Part shown: one piece after another, positions 21,358 to 34,008 of the stretch
Layout of the letters: each line of letters opens with the position of its first letter
How positions within the stretch are numbered: position 1 is the stretch's first letter
Origin: Agrypnia vestita
Lineage: Eukaryota > Arthropoda > Insecta > Trichoptera > Phryganeidae
Direction of reading: 5' to 3'
DNA length: 64,000 nt
Assembly: GCA_016648135.1 (NCBI GenBank)
Contig: JADDOH010001997.1
Location: 186,001 to 250,000, forward strand
Made by a program: the position numbers and the translations under genes
Notes under the pieces: generated by a model
Told to the model about the DNA's origin: nothing
Database searches by the model: none
The model's input: only the letters and a program-made list of their open reading frames with translations

Positions 21358-22513
21358 TACGAACCAGATGAGAGTTAGTATGAACCGTGGACTAACCAGG
21401 TAGCGGTTACGTAAATTGAGTGAAATCCAGAAGAGAGTGTGATTGTTAGGAGATTTTAGGTATGTTTGCATTTTTTGTATTTTTTATCACTGCATTTCCT
21501 CTAATTACTGACTGATCGTTTTCTTTTTATGAATAAATGGCGAATTTTATTCCAGTTGAAAAATGACTACTTTTCAGCGAAATATCCGGAGTTTCTTTTT
21601 TATTTCAATGTTTGGTCTTTCTCGTTTAATTTGTTTATTTTGATGCACGTGACTACGGTTCGCTGTAAAAATTCGTTCGTCTCTCAACTGTGGATGCAAA
21701 AGAATTTATTAATTGATTATTAATTGAAAATACTTCGTTGTAAAAATTAATCGTTAAAGAAGTATTGAGTTTCTTTCCAACACAATTCTAGAAAACATGC
21801 ATTACTTAAAAATAACTAAAAATACTATTTATAGGGGAGAGGAGGGCAAAGTGGGGTAGCGGGGCAGCACCCGTTTGCTATACATTAATGGTGACAATGG
21901 AACCGTTACGATCGGGTTTTTGCTAGCACGTCTACAGACTATTGCATTTTACACTGCGTCTTAAAAACCAATCAAAAACAATTGTCTCATAAAAATTCGT
22001 GTTGACTCTGTCCGTTAGGACTATCTATCAGGGTCTTTAACGACCCGTTGACGCTTGTATTTTAAAAATTAAGTGCTTTCTCAATAAATTTATGTATTTC
22101 TATTAAATTATTTGACTTTATTTGATATTAAATGTCTCGCGCATACCCCACCATACGAAGCAAACTGTATTAAATGACACCCACTGGATCAGCGAGGAAA
22201 AACAAATTACACTACGATAAGAAAGACTTAAAAAAAAGGGACGAGATTTAATCAGAAAGTACAAAAAATAGCTTACAAAGAAGTAAAAATTGTGTAGATA
22301 CAGATTTTATGTACAAAGGTATTTTAAAGACGGAAAGCATCACTGGTCTATACAGCTGTGGAGGAAATATTTTTTTAGAGCTTTTGCTAGTATTGTTTGT
22401 TACTGGAGAATTATGTCAAATGATGGGTAACATTGTTGTTATATAAAGCTCGAACATTATACACATATAAAAGACAAATCACTTTTCAACTATTTTATGG
22501 TATGTCTACATAC
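21358..22513. other. No feature seen
   Basis: AT-rich DNA; the frame at 21529-21723 is not recognised. A short G-rich run (GGCAAAGTGGGGTAGCGGGG) lies near 21845. Confidence 0.55.
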
Positions 22514-23045
22514 TTAAGGGGTTACGTGTAGTCAGGATTTAAAAACAATCGATTTTTGCATTTTCTTAAAGTAAAATGTTTCAAAAAATATTCTGTGAAA
22601 ATATCTACTCGATTCGGTTATTAGTTTTAAAGATATCCAATGATAATTGTAGGGCCCTCTACTACCGTCCGCGTGTGAGTGCAGACGGCAGTAGTGGGCC
22701 CGTCAAAATTCATAATTAAGCTTTCAAAGACCGCCATTTTGCTAAATATGAAAAAAGCTTCGATTAAGCACAAGATAAACTTTGAACTATTATTTTTTGT
22801 TTCATTAAATTTAGATAAACCACAAAGATGACACCGTGAGGTACTATTTGCAAGACAGGGGTCAAGAATCAACTGCTATCATGGTAAAGTATTAATAATT
22901 CTATTTTAAATTTTCGGTTTAGTTAATTGAAATATAGTGTAAAATTTTGATATTATGTATTGAATAAAAACATTACACAACCGTTCAAAAAAATAATCTT
23001 GAAAATGTCTATTTTTTCATGCCTCTGACTATGCGTAATCCCTCA
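22514..23045. mobile_element. Inverted-repeat element, TTACG...CGTAA ends
   Basis: The left end AAGGGGTTACGTGTAGTCAGG-like sequence (22515-22535) and the right end CTCTGACTATGCGTAATCCC (23022-23041) are inverted copies. Related interior sequence includes a hairpin at 22652-22701. No transposase was seen. Superfamily and target duplication were not determined. Confidence 0.6.
22652..22701. repeat. GC-rich hairpin
   Basis: GGGCCCTCTACTACCGTC pairs with GACGGCAGTAGTGGGCCC, giving an 18 bp stem with three mismatches and a loop of about 14 nt, inside the inverted-repeat element. It is probably the core of the element's own palindrome. Confidence 0.75.
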
Positions 23046-23400
23046 ATCTATTATTTATTGTATATATCTTACTAACATCCTTTCATTTTTTATTTTCTTA
23101 TGTACTTATTACATTTATATTGTTGATATTCTTTAATTTTTTGTGATTTCTTGCTTATGCGCTTAGATAGCTATGCTTTTTGAACACTTTATGTTTCACA
23201 TTATGTAAAAAAAAGCTCAAATCAGGACATGTATCATTAATAAATAAATAAATCATTTATTAGTGACCAACTCAAATCTTTAATGCAGATGTACAACAAT
23301 ATTTTATCAAATTAAGCGAAACTGAACCACAGATACCTCGCCATGCCCGTCTCTCCCCAATACCGTTAGGCGTCGAAAAAGTTAATATTTCGGGCATATA

Positions 23401-23607
23401 ATTCTTGAACGCAAATATCGCCTCCTACAGACAATTATTGAAGGGAAAATAAAAAGCAAAAGATGGATGGGTAGAAATAAACTGTCCTGGTTGCGAAACA
23501 TCCGGAAGTGGACCGGTCTCGGAGTCGAGGAGCTGTTCCAAGTTGCCAAGGACAGACATCAGTTTGGACAAATGGTGGATACTGTCTGTGGTCCTGCAAC
23601 TAGATAG
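23401..23607 (+). pseudogene. LINE polymerase C-terminal fragment
   Basis: From 23431 the + frame reads TIIEGKIKSKRWMGRNKLSW, LRNIRKWTGLGVEELFQVAK and DRHQFGQMVDTV before TAG at 23605-23607. This matches the conserved tail of CR1-like insect LINE polymerases (EGKIxGRRxxGRxRxSWLxNI and a WTG..EELF..A.DR helix). Only the last 58 codons remain, so it is a dead 5'-truncated copy. No target duplication was identified. Confidence 0.75.
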
Positions 23608-25477
23608 ACGCCTACTCCTGAGCACGGCACCAGAAAAAGAAATACTCTTAATTTTCATGAAATTTATGAAACCTTAAACGGCGTCGCTCAAACATTACCA
23701 CATAAATTATTATTCGTTGTCAATGTTCGAAACTAGAGCTAACCGAAAGCTAAGCTGTATAAATATTATTATGCAAGTAATAATTAGATCTTGGAAATAT
23801 TAGAGATTAAATATTTTATTATGTGAAAAAATTATTGGCCTCTGAACACCCTCTGTGGCCTAAAAATCACACGCAATTTAGGATATTAGATATTTTGATC
23901 TAGGCCGAGTCTGTCTGTAATGTCTGCAATCTGAAAATAGGGAAAATATCTACTTCTGGCATTTTTCTCCTCCATAAATTTCCATTATTTTTCTGCTTGA
24001 ATATTGCATAAAATCATTATTTATTCACTTTTTAATTCCAAGAGTGTAAATATAATCCCCTAAAAAATCATAAAATCAATTTTCCTATTTGGTATATTGG
24101 CTGTGCATGTTATTATTATGAGCTACCAATAAGTCGATCCCCACTACGAAGATATAGTATTTGGTCAGTGTTGTAACAGAAAATATCTCTTAAAGATTTT
24201 CTTTCAGAATTGTCCGGGGTACATTGCCGAGCGAGTCTTGTGATACTAATAATGACACGAAAAGTCGGCCGAAGAGGCCATTGGCATCATAACCCAAAAA
24301 ATGTCAACTCCGTAGAGAAAAATAATTGAATAATTGCTTAAAGAATCATAAACTCCCGTTCCGTCGTCGGGTTCTCTACAAGCAGTCATTACTTGGAGGA
24401 TGTCAAATGTTATCAAAATACTAGCGATAGCGGCGCAGCCGGTGGATGTCGTGTGCGTGCTTTTCTACGTATATTAAAATAATAAAAGCTGATATTTAAA
24501 CCGGGACGTCCTTCTAGCGTTGCGGCCGTGCCAAGGCGCGCCATTGGCGTAGGGATGGGCGGTAGCCCGTTATATCGACATTTTTTGGAAAATGGTCAAT
24601 CAATGTTGCATATTAAATAATGTAACTTAGGAGGTCTTAAATGTCAGCAAGAAAAGGATGCATTACTACTTAGTTCAGTTGAGAAAAAAATTGAGATACT
24701 TTATTCATTCAGATTTCATTTTTTTATGTCAAAGTATCCTTTGCAAATATACCTAGTAGATATGAAAATTTATATAATATTGAAGTATTTTACTCTCGAA
24801 TATTTTGTATTTTTCCTAGATATGTTTTTATTTTATTTATATATTAAAAAGTTATAAAATGTGCCTTATTTTAATATCAGCCTCATTGCAGGTTCACTCG
24901 TACTGAGGCAATAATAATTTAATACAATATAAATATTACAAAAACATAAATATTTGCCATATTAAAATGCTGTTTTGATACAAGGAAAAAACTTTTCTAT
25001 GTAGTGATGGTCAATCCGTTATTTTGACTGGTTACACATTGCACAGTTATTTATTTACAGCTGATTGGTATCTGAGATATAACTATTGTCTAGTAATAAT
25101 TATATGTCCATCGAATTGCGACAAATCAATCACCAATCAGATAGAAATCTTAAATAACGGTGCGTCACCGATTAAAATACCCTCACTATTTATTATCTTT
25201 GCTGGCATGTATAATACATGCAAAGATATGTACATGGCAGCATGTATATTCTGTTTGAACATATGACAAGACACCATTATGGAACATCAGTCGCACTACG
25301 AAAAAACTTTCGATTTAGAAGAAAATGCTTGACAATCTTTCATCGTTATGTCGCTGACGTATGTATTTCGAGTGCTTTCAACTGTTACATCTAATCATAT
25401 TATTCACTACAAACACACTCGTATATATATGTATAGATTTTTTTCTAGGATATGTTGACATTTAAGTTATTTATATT
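23608..25477. other. No supported gene
   Basis: AT-rich DNA. A GC-richer patch at 24500-24570 contains GTAGGGATGGGCGGTAGCCC, like one end of a hAT element, and AGTGATGGTCAATCCGTT near 25003 is similar in style. Neither has a visible partner end. Confidence 0.5.
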
Positions 25478-25621
25478 ATTCGTGTATTTATTGTTTTTTT
25501 CTGCATAAAAATAATAAATGTAAAAAAATATGTGTATTTTATTGAGACTATTCGTGTATTTATTGTTTTTTTCTGCATAAAAATAATAAATGTAAAAAAA
25601 TATGTGTATTTTATTGAGACT
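25478..25621. repeat. Perfect 72 bp tandem duplication
   Basis: Positions 25478-25549 and 25550-25621 are identical as read. The unit begins ATTCGTGTATTTATTG and ends TTTTATTGAGACT. Because 72 is a multiple of three, a minus-strand frame stays open across both copies; that is a side effect and not evidence of coding. Confidence 0.95.
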
Positions 25622-25736
25622 GAGTATTTCAGTCAATTGATTATATTGAAAATTAAAATACGTTACCTCTGTAATTTAACTCTGAAGTCATAGGAGCACT
25701 GTCACGCTGGGCGATGCGACTAGAAAACTATGTCAT

Positions 25737-25845
25737 AGGCCCGAATTCAGAATCAATATTTAGATGATTTAAAGATTAATGTACGCCTTAAGTGTTATTT
25801 TGTACTGAAAATTACGCTTTTTAAGGCTCTGAATTCGGACCATAG
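25737..25845. mobile_element. Short MITE, family G, copy 2
   Basis: The ends are inverted: TAGGCCCGAATTCAGA on the left and TCTGAATTCGGACCATA on the right. Interior motifs (GATGATTTAAAG, GTACGCCTTAAG, TGTACTGAAAATTACG) match copies at 15578 and 33866. The TA at each edge suggests Tc1/mariner-type mobilisation. Confidence 0.8.
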
Positions 25846-26970
25846 TAATGCTAATAAAATTCTAGTTTATATATAAAGCTTCTTATTATCCTTTTAAAGA
25901 AATTTCACCCCCACAATACTTTACACATAGTCTTTAGTACTACAATGGCATGTAAAATTTAATAATTAATTTATGAATACGGTTTCGTGATGAAAATAAA
26001 AGTTTATATTTTTTTTAAATAACGTCTCTAAAACAAGTTTCTTATTACTGAGAACAAAGAGTTCCATGCTTTTGTGTCCACCGCAGAAAATTCCCGAAAA
26101 CTGTATTCAGTCTTTTGGCGAAAGCTGGTAGTTTCCTCTTCGCTTTTCCTGCGGCTGATGCAGAGGTTGACCTGAGAGATTCAAATCTACCAATCCAGAA
26201 GGATACAAACCTCTTGAAGAACACCATAATTTCGCTTGTACATCAGCCGACTTAAACTCCATTGAAACCAATGCGAGAATTTTGATGAGACATACGTACC
26301 TATTGCTTTCACAATAGTATATAACAATATAATCTATTCGGTTAAACAACAGCGTTCCAGCATAAATACTATTACAGTGGTCCATACGTCACACCGTAAA
26401 TGTGTTTATGAATAGATAGGCTGCATTCAGAGAAAACGTTTTGTAATATTTTTCAGTTAATAAACTGAGTTTTGGTGATTAGTGTTTTAATGAAAGTTAT
26501 AAATCGATCTGAATTAAATGTTATAAATAAATTATTACAATAGTCTCTCTCGTTGTCCAACAATTTCTAATTTCACTGAAAAATCATGTAGATATGACAT
26601 AAAATCAAATAGTAGAAAATATCTGACTTAAATAAAAACAAATTACGCTAGTAAAAATCTTAAAAATATTGTTATTCCCGGCTAGATTCCGGATAACAAA
26701 GGAAACTTATCCGCTACTGTCAAATCACAAAAGCAACGTAGGTATATCTGTACGAACTACGAACAAACGTATTTAACATCTCTGAAAGAAGTCGAATCTA
26801 TACCAGAATTCGAGTTGAAGATATCATTATTTTGAAATTCTTTTCGAAACGAATCTTATTGAAGTCTGCTTATAAATGAAATAAAAGAGGCGTACATTCA
26901 GAATACATGTCATGTAAATTATGGTTTTCAGACTGAGATAAGCGCTTGTTCTGCGAAAATAGGTTAAATT
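25846..26970. other. No supported gene
   Basis: The minus-strand frames at 26045-26227 and 26107-26385 (for example SASAAGKAKRKLPAF) are unlike the surrounding AT-rich DNA, but no domain or splice context supports a gene. Confidence 0.45.
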
Positions 26971-27050
26971 CGGTGGTCCCTGCAGGACTGAACCCCAACC
27001 ATTTGATTACAAGGCGAGAATTTTACCGCTAGACAAGCACACTTCAAGCA
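26971..27050 (-). repeat. tRNA-derived SINE fragment
   Basis: On the minus strand GCTTGTCTAGCGGTAAAATT and GGGGTTCAGTCCTGC form A and B box-like motifs at tRNA spacing. The cloverleaf is incomplete, so it is not called as a tRNA gene. Confidence 0.5.
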
Positions 27051-29135
27051 TTTTCCTTGAGCAATAGTGAGGTTATAGTATCCATTTGATTTAAAACGAT
27101 TTACAAATAGCCAATAACCTGAAGAGAAAGATGTTTTTTGTCCCGTTTAGTATATCATTAAAAATTACACTTTAAAATGATAAAGCGAGTCATCTCTAGG
27201 CGCAGGCAAGAGTTAAGTATACAGCAATTAATTTTATTCTTGTCTTGTAGGAAAATACGAATTGGTTAGTTTATACTCGGTTACAACATTAATATCAATG
27301 TAGAAATTACTTTTCACTCAACTTTAATTTTCGAATGTTTGTATAATGCAAGAAGCCGTCCATTTAATTCGTAAGGGTTATCTGTGCGCGTGAAATTTCG
27401 CAATATTAGATTCCCCATGAAATATTTTGGGCGGTTGGCTATCTCCTTCTCCACGGATTTTGGAAATGTTTGGCAGTAAAATATTTTGGTAACGTGAGCC
27501 GCCACCCTCAGTCAGCAGATAATTTTGGAATGCCAGTCTGACTCAACAAAACAAGTACCTACGTATGCAAGGGTAGGGGGATGTATAAAAAATATACGAT
27601 ATAGCATGGAGGCGGGGGTGAAAAAGATTTTTTTAGACAGTTATAAATTAACCGTTTCTAATCCCTGATAAAAAATATAATTTTGCGTAATTGTAGGAAT
27701 CGATCCTTGGTTACAAGAGTTCTAAGAGACATTACAATATTCTTTTGTTCTGTTTTAATTACTGCAATACAATGCATATATTTTGTGTTTTAAAAATAAA
27801 ATATAATATTCAATCGATTAAAAATATCGATTGCAAAGTAGCGATGTATCTGTTATTTTGGTCCCGCTAGTGGCCGCCGCTCGCCGCTCACTGCGCGCGC
27901 AGCTTACGAAACAGTTCCGAGCGAGATGCTGGATGTGTGGCTCGCGCGGGTGTCACCATTTCGTTTATTGGAAGGAATTTATTTTATTAATTTTACCCTA
28001 AAATTTTCGTACGTCGAACATTTTCAGAACTATTTATCTATATTAATAACAAAAATTTGACTATAATACTCACCTAATGGCGAACTGCTCTATTGGAAGG
28101 AAATTATTTGATTAATTTTACGATGGAGTTTTCGTACATTGGATATGTTAGTTATTATTTACCTACGTATATTAATAACAAAACACTGACAATAATTATA
28201 GGAACGATAAGTTTTGTTTTAAGATATCGTAATTACATGCTACTGTATGTATTATAGCACACCATTACTGCAACACCTAAGCGCATATCTCTGATATTTT
28301 TAATTCCAGTTTAGCACAATAGAAAGATTCGCTACTAAAAACTCTACACCCTGCCGCGCCGTCCTGAATTCATAATGCAATCACAAACAAATTATTATAC
28401 CTACTCGTATTTATTTAACGTTGTATATATTTCGCATCTCCTTTTTCTAAATTCCGGAAATTTTTGCTGTTCTACTCTTTGGATTTTTTGTATATATTAT
28501 TATGTAAAAGGTACTTCTGTGCCGTATATTGAAATAAATAAATAATTTTATATTATTACACAACATTTTGTATGCCCTAATATAATTTAAACATTAGCCT
28601 ACTGATACCATGAACCAAATACGGTCATGACCACATTTAGTATTATAAAGTAATCCAATAAAAAAGAAAGGATGCATCCTTGTCGAAGTGTATAGAATAG
28701 TATTTCCGTAGTATAAAACGAAAAATAATATTTAATTAACATTGTATCTTAATTTATTGACTAATTAAGGAATTCAAAAATAGATATTCTTATGAAAATC
28801 TTGTCGTTTTGATGAAGTATAAAGAAGGTAATATTTAATTTACAAAAAAGTGTTTTTCAAAAAAAAGTACAACCAAGCAAAATGTAAAAAAAATTATATT
28901 TAATATTATGAGATGATCAGTTTGCTTTATTGTACACATATTATGCAGGAGTCATAAACTTATTGGAGCTATAGGTCAGAGCCCTATTATGAAATAAAGT
29001 AATTTACCGCCCTCGCAAGTTTTCTAACGAATCAGAAAATTTATTTATGGTGAAAGTAGCGTCAATCAGTGCAAATAGATTCACACCATAAATCGTTAGA
29101 GTTGAAACCTGTATGTGAAGAATGAATTTGAAATA
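27051..29135. other. No supported gene; one GC-rich patch and one imperfect duplication
   Basis: The minus frame at 27314-27505 is unrecognised. A GC-rich patch lies at 27866-27950 (GGCCGCCGCTCGCCGCTCAC). Positions 27965-28075 and 28090-28195 are imperfect direct copies (TTGGAAGGAATTTATTTTAT against TTGGAAGGAAATTATTTGAT, each followed by TTTTCGTAC and ATATTAATAACAAA). Confidence 0.5.
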
Positions 29136-29215
29136 ATTTAACTGTAACTGGTTGCGGATATTTTATACGAACCGTATGTTTTTCCGAGAAACTATTCTCG
29201 ACGTTTCGTTGAGTT
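29136..29215 (+). repeat. Dispersed repeat X, plus-oriented copy
   Basis: AACTGTAACTGGTTGCGG, TTTTATACGAACCGTATG and TTCTCGACGTTTCGTTGA are the inverted near-identical match of 20381-20459. The small frame that starts here is part of the repeat. Confidence 0.8.
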
Positions 29216-29603
29216 CAGTACTGGAAATCCCTGTATTTATTGCTAAAAGTAAAACTGAGGAACTAAGTGTAATTTACCTGTACACCAGGTATTCACGACG
29301 TTGTCTCCCGAAGAAACCCTCGTTCAAGGAATTCCTGAAAATGTACACAACTCAAACTAATCGTTATTAAAATAAGCTGGAAAAGTTCCTATCGAAGAAT
29401 CACTAATCCTAAGAAGTTCACACATGTCGCAGAATGACAAAGATGTTAGTAACTTAAAATAATCCAAAAATCGTGAAGACAATAAATGTGGGAATTTGTG
29501 AATATTTTGAATGCTTCGCAAAGATTAAGCAACATCCAAATATATATTTTATTTTCAGAATGTAGAAATACATATATCGAGGGTATATTTTCGGATAATG
29601 TTA

Positions 29604-29746
29604 CAGTAGCCGGCAAACATCTTGAAATTTTACGGCGTAGTGGGGGGAAGTTTACGCATGTACCATTCCACCGAAGAGACCCAAATTTTGTCTTCTGCGC
29701 ATTCCCCCACTACGTCAAAGAATTTCAAGAAATTTGCCGGCAACTG
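29604..29746. mobile_element. Palindromic MITE, family C (TA-flanked, 143 bp)
   Basis: The ends are CAGTAGCCGGCAAACATC and GAAATTTGCCGGCAACTG, each next to TA. The arms continue inward to TAGTGGGGG/CCCCCACTA. A truncated copy lies at 42889-42972 inside another element. Confidence 0.88.
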
Positions 29747-30059
29747 TACAAAAATTCCTTTAATATTTGCTATTTTTGAAGCGAAAATTTAATTATAGTC
29801 TTGTTTGTTTAGTGACTGAATAGTAATAGTGAGGTATGCATATAGAAGGGAAAGTAATCGGGAAAATGTACAAAAAAAACATAAAAGAACATATATTTAA
29901 AAAAAATTTAAGATATCCATAAAAAAGGCAGATGGAATAGTATTATTTAATTAAATTTAAAAGGACTAAAATTATGGAATAGTTTTTAAATTCATAATAA
30001 TTTGTGAAAATGTACCTACTAAAAAATGTGTAAGGAAACATGAAAAAGGGTCACCACAT

Positions 30060-30365
30060 GAAAAGTTGAAGAACCTCTCGCTCGCTGTGGCAACCGCTCA
30101 CCGTCGAATGACTATGACAGGGGTTATGGAGCCATGAGCGGGCGGCTGGGGGCGGGGTGGGGGGGCGGCAACATAAAAACAGTTCGAAAGGGGACTTCGA
30201 ATGTAGGAGGACGTGGGGCTGCGGCGCGGGGGGCGGGGGTATTATTCACGACGGTGAGGGGAAACCATACAGCTTGATGGGCGAGGGGAGGGGGGCTAGC
30301 GAACGGACTGTGCACTCAAATCGCTCTCTGTTCTATACGCCAAGGTATCATGCGCAAGAAAGGTA
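30060..30365 (+). other. G-rich island with G-quadruplex-type runs
   Basis: Four runs of three or more G within short loops occur at 30140-30168 (GGGcggctGGGGGcGGGGt then seven G), and further runs occur at 30210-30240 and 30281-30296. The island is far richer in G than its surroundings and strand-asymmetric. The open frames on both strands here reflect base composition. It could be a promoter-proximal island or a repeat. Confidence 0.6.
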
Positions 30366-33300
30366 ATACAGTTGGGGATTATTTTTAATTTGATTAAAAA
30401 TTTATCCTGTGTATTTATTAAAAATAATTTAAATCGTTGCTCATAATTTGGATAAGGCTTTCATCGATATAGATTAATATAAAATCACAGATTTCGACGA
30501 GATTTTGTACTATTTTGCATTGATAAAAAAGTTTTTAATTAGATATTTTGGTTACTTACGTGCCTCAAATACTAGCATCGTGCATGAGAGCTATAATCAC
30601 AATACAATAAATGATAGGTTTTAAAGTCTAAGTCGATGTGTAGCATTAGAAAATATTATCCGGCACAAAAGATTCGCTGTATGAAAACAAAAAAACGTTA
30701 TAAAATTCGCAATCAATATGAAAAACATAGATGCACACAGGGAAAATAAAAAAGAATTAATCGACTCATGAACAAGTGGGAGTCGTTGCATTCTCAAATA
30801 ATAAAAGTGACGTATTCCGTTTAAAATGTGACGCCATCTTCAGCATACTTTTGATTCGTATATCACGAGAACATAAAACCAGACTACAATTCTGACAGAG
30901 AGAACCAACATTGCAAAGGCGTCAAAGGCGAATAGAATTTCAAACAAATATAATTTATATAAAAGTTGTTATTTAAATATGTACAATATTTAGTTTAATC
31001 TCAACTTTGATATATTATGAAATATTACAAAATTAATTTGCGAGCATTCTTAAAATTTTGATAAAGTCGTACGCACCGAGAACGTGATATCTTTGCGACG
31101 ATAAAGAACGTCATGGAAGGTTGGGTTGGGAAATTTTCCTGTTAGGTATAATCTCGTAGATGTCGGGGCCACATACACCGACGCAAACTTCAATACTAGC
31201 TCAGCGTAAATGTATACAAGCAGGGGTAGATTCGGTAATTTACCCTTCACAACGGCCACGTTTCGACAAAATTTCCGAGGGCTCTCCATAAATACTAAGG
31301 GACTGTCGTAATAATATATTTGTGTAATACAAAGCGTACCAGATTTTAAAAGTAAATACGTAGAAAATTTGTTAACAAATGGTGAGGTTGTTATGGCATT
31401 TCATATGGCCATCAATATAGTGAATTGGTTAACACATTTTATGAAAAGTTGACTAGATTTTAGAGAAACTGTTGCCGATTTTGATTAATGTATTACATAT
31501 ATTTAAGATAAATAAATATTTCCCAGCTATAAGCATTATAAATGTACATTTAAAAAATAATTATTCAATATATTGCGTGGGGCAGATGCAAATAAACAAT
31601 TTGTGCATTTATTTATACGGCACGAAGTGCCATTAAGTAAAATATACAATTCTGATAACTAACAAGGTGAATTAAATATACCTTTCTAAATATAAATAAT
31701 GTGAACGATAAACAGCATTATTTAGCAAATAATAAAAATGTCAGTTATACAAATTTGCATTTAAAAAGAAAATAAAAACAGATATGTTACCACAAAACTA
31801 CCAATATCTCAAAATCGACACGTTTCTCTTTCGATTTCCTTAATGAAATATGACTATAAATTCATTGTAAGGATTGCCTATGAGTCTATGTGGCCTTTGC
31901 AATGGAGAGTAAAGATAGTTCTTAGATTTACGTAGTAGAACATATCTTTTGAACGCATAAACCCTGAGATATTAAATATTCTTGAAAAATAGAGGGCATA
32001 TCAAAAATACATATTTAAAACATAACGTGCTCATCGCGTTTAACGCCTCCCTTCTAAAATTTACAATTTTCATCGAAATAAAGATATTTTGAGTAGTGTT
32101 AACAAAATTATGTACTGGAGCTGCCCCTGCTGTCAGATACGAAACGCTTCGCGGGTATGGGTAGGCACAAACCGAATGCTTGGTGTGTGTGTGCGTTATT
32201 TTGTGGGTCGAAAGTTCCATGTATGAACACTCATTTTATGAACAATTAAAATTTTCTAATAGCGAGTTCCGAATTCAATTTTATCTCGAAACTCAACTGA
32301 AATTTTTAATAGGCACTGTGAAAATTATGATGATGCAAAATTCAAAATCATATGAAAAATACTTTATTAATTATAAAATGACATACCTAACTTTTTTGTG
32401 TTTAAAGAATAGTCATACTGAGTTTTGAGCAGGTCTTTAAATCTACATAAATAAAAGTGATAAACATGAAACTATAAAAAATATTGACTATACTAAATAA
32501 TAATGTGTCAAAAAACAAAAAATAATGACATTTGTAACTCAACATTTTGTTACGCAAATTCCAAATTTTTTAATTATTTTAATATTTACAGAGCCAAAAA
32601 AAGTAGGTATATAAAAAAGACAATTAAAATAACATAACTTTGTGTCAAATTTCTGGGGTAGGGAGCGGAAGGTTAGAACATATATCACAATACAATACTT
32701 TTACTTCTTTCACACACAACCAAATTGTTACACACTCGTCAGTTCTTTGGGATTCTGACATTAAGTCTTCAAATTAAACATTATTTAATTAAGGAATGCT
32801 CCGATAAATAATTTTTATGAAATTGAACTCAATTAATTATTCCAGATTGTAGTAGAGTCCTATATCTTTAATAGTTATTGTAAATAAAGGATGGCACTAT
32901 AAATAGTGGATGTGTGCGGAGTACTTAGCATGACCAGATACTGATACTGGAAGATTGTCATATTATAGGTCGACCACAGTCAAAAGACCATTCCCTGGCT
33001 TTGTCCGGTAAGAAAGCGGGGGAAAGTTGCCTGGCAAGCCCGTATTACAAGCCTCAATATGATTCTCCAAATAAATACATATTTTTTAGTTTAAAAAGGG
33101 TTACTTACTTACTAGAAAAACTTCTTTTGTGTTCATTTTTTGCATCGTAACACACATATTTTTTGCGCACATTCTTTTGTATGCGGTCTAGCTATAAAAG
33201 CCTCAACAATCATGAGTTTGTGTATATTATGATGTGGATGAGGCAAGAGATAGTCGTGTCAGGACAGAAATGCGGTTTTATAATTTCTCTGCAGATTCCG

Positions 33301-33659
33301 GCAGATAACAGTGTGATAGTACCGATTTTAATTAATAATCATAACATCAATGAATTAGCTATTGTAGAATTACCAGTTCGAAAACGTACCGATTCCTGAA
33401 ATTTTATTAATTGGAAGACACTACTTCTTTAATTAAGATTTACACTGGATGATAGTTTCACCAACTTATTAATGTAATCGTAGATATATGTAAACTGTTG
33501 ATAAGGTAAAAGGTGAAATCTGTCATCTACTCTCACCACAGGAGATGTCAAAATGATTTAACCATGTAACAATCTTTCAGGAAGGTAATATTTTTCACCT
33601 CTTGCATTTGTAGACTAATCACTAACACACAGGAAGAAGTGTATAAACTATAATATATA
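30366..33659. other. No supported gene
   Basis: AT-rich DNA. Frames at 31050-31289, 31972-32220, 32180-32428 and 33163-33399 carry no recognisable domain or convincing splice context. Confidence 0.55.
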
Positions 33660-33850
33660 GAATTACCAATGTACTGAATTCGAGATGTAATAGGAAACAC
33701 AGCTTATACATTTATAGGAAACATGATTTTGGAAGAGATAAATACATAAAATCCAGAATTCAGTACATTTTAAATTAGCGATCCTCCGTAACTGCATTCA
33801 AAACATTTTATTAATTTATTGTATATTGCTGCCTTTGCTTTTATTCCCCA
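33660..33850. mobile_element. Palindromic MITE, family P, copy 2
   Basis: The left half AATGTACTGAATTCGAG...AGGAAACACAGC and right half CCAGAATTCAGTACATTT...TGCCTTTGCTTTTATTCC match 1233-1475. The outer part of the left arm is missing. Confidence 0.75.
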
Positions 33851-33865
33851 CATATGATGAAGCAA

Positions 33866-34008
33866 GGCCTAAGAATTTAGTGTCAATTCCTAGATGATTT
33901 AAAGGTCAAGATACGCCACAAAGGCGTAATTTTCAGTACAAAATAACACTTTTAAAGCTTACCTTAACCTTTTTTAATCATCAAAGTATTGACTTTGAAT
34001 TCGGGCCT
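33866..34008. mobile_element. Short MITE, family G, copy 3
   Basis: The ends are AGGCCTAAGAATTT and AATTCGGGCCTA, inverted. The interior GATGATTTAAAGGTCAAG, CGTAATTTTCAGTACAAA, AAGCTTACCTTAACC is the same family as 25737-25845. It lies 15 bp after the family P copy. Confidence 0.8.

Noticed and set aside
25445..25636. Minus-strand frame with a repeated 24-residue unit
   Set aside because: It exists only because a 72 bp AT-rich segment is tandemly duplicated.
30124..30366. Overlapping open frames on both strands
   Set aside because: They are rich in G on one strand and P/A on the other, which follows from the G-rich composition.
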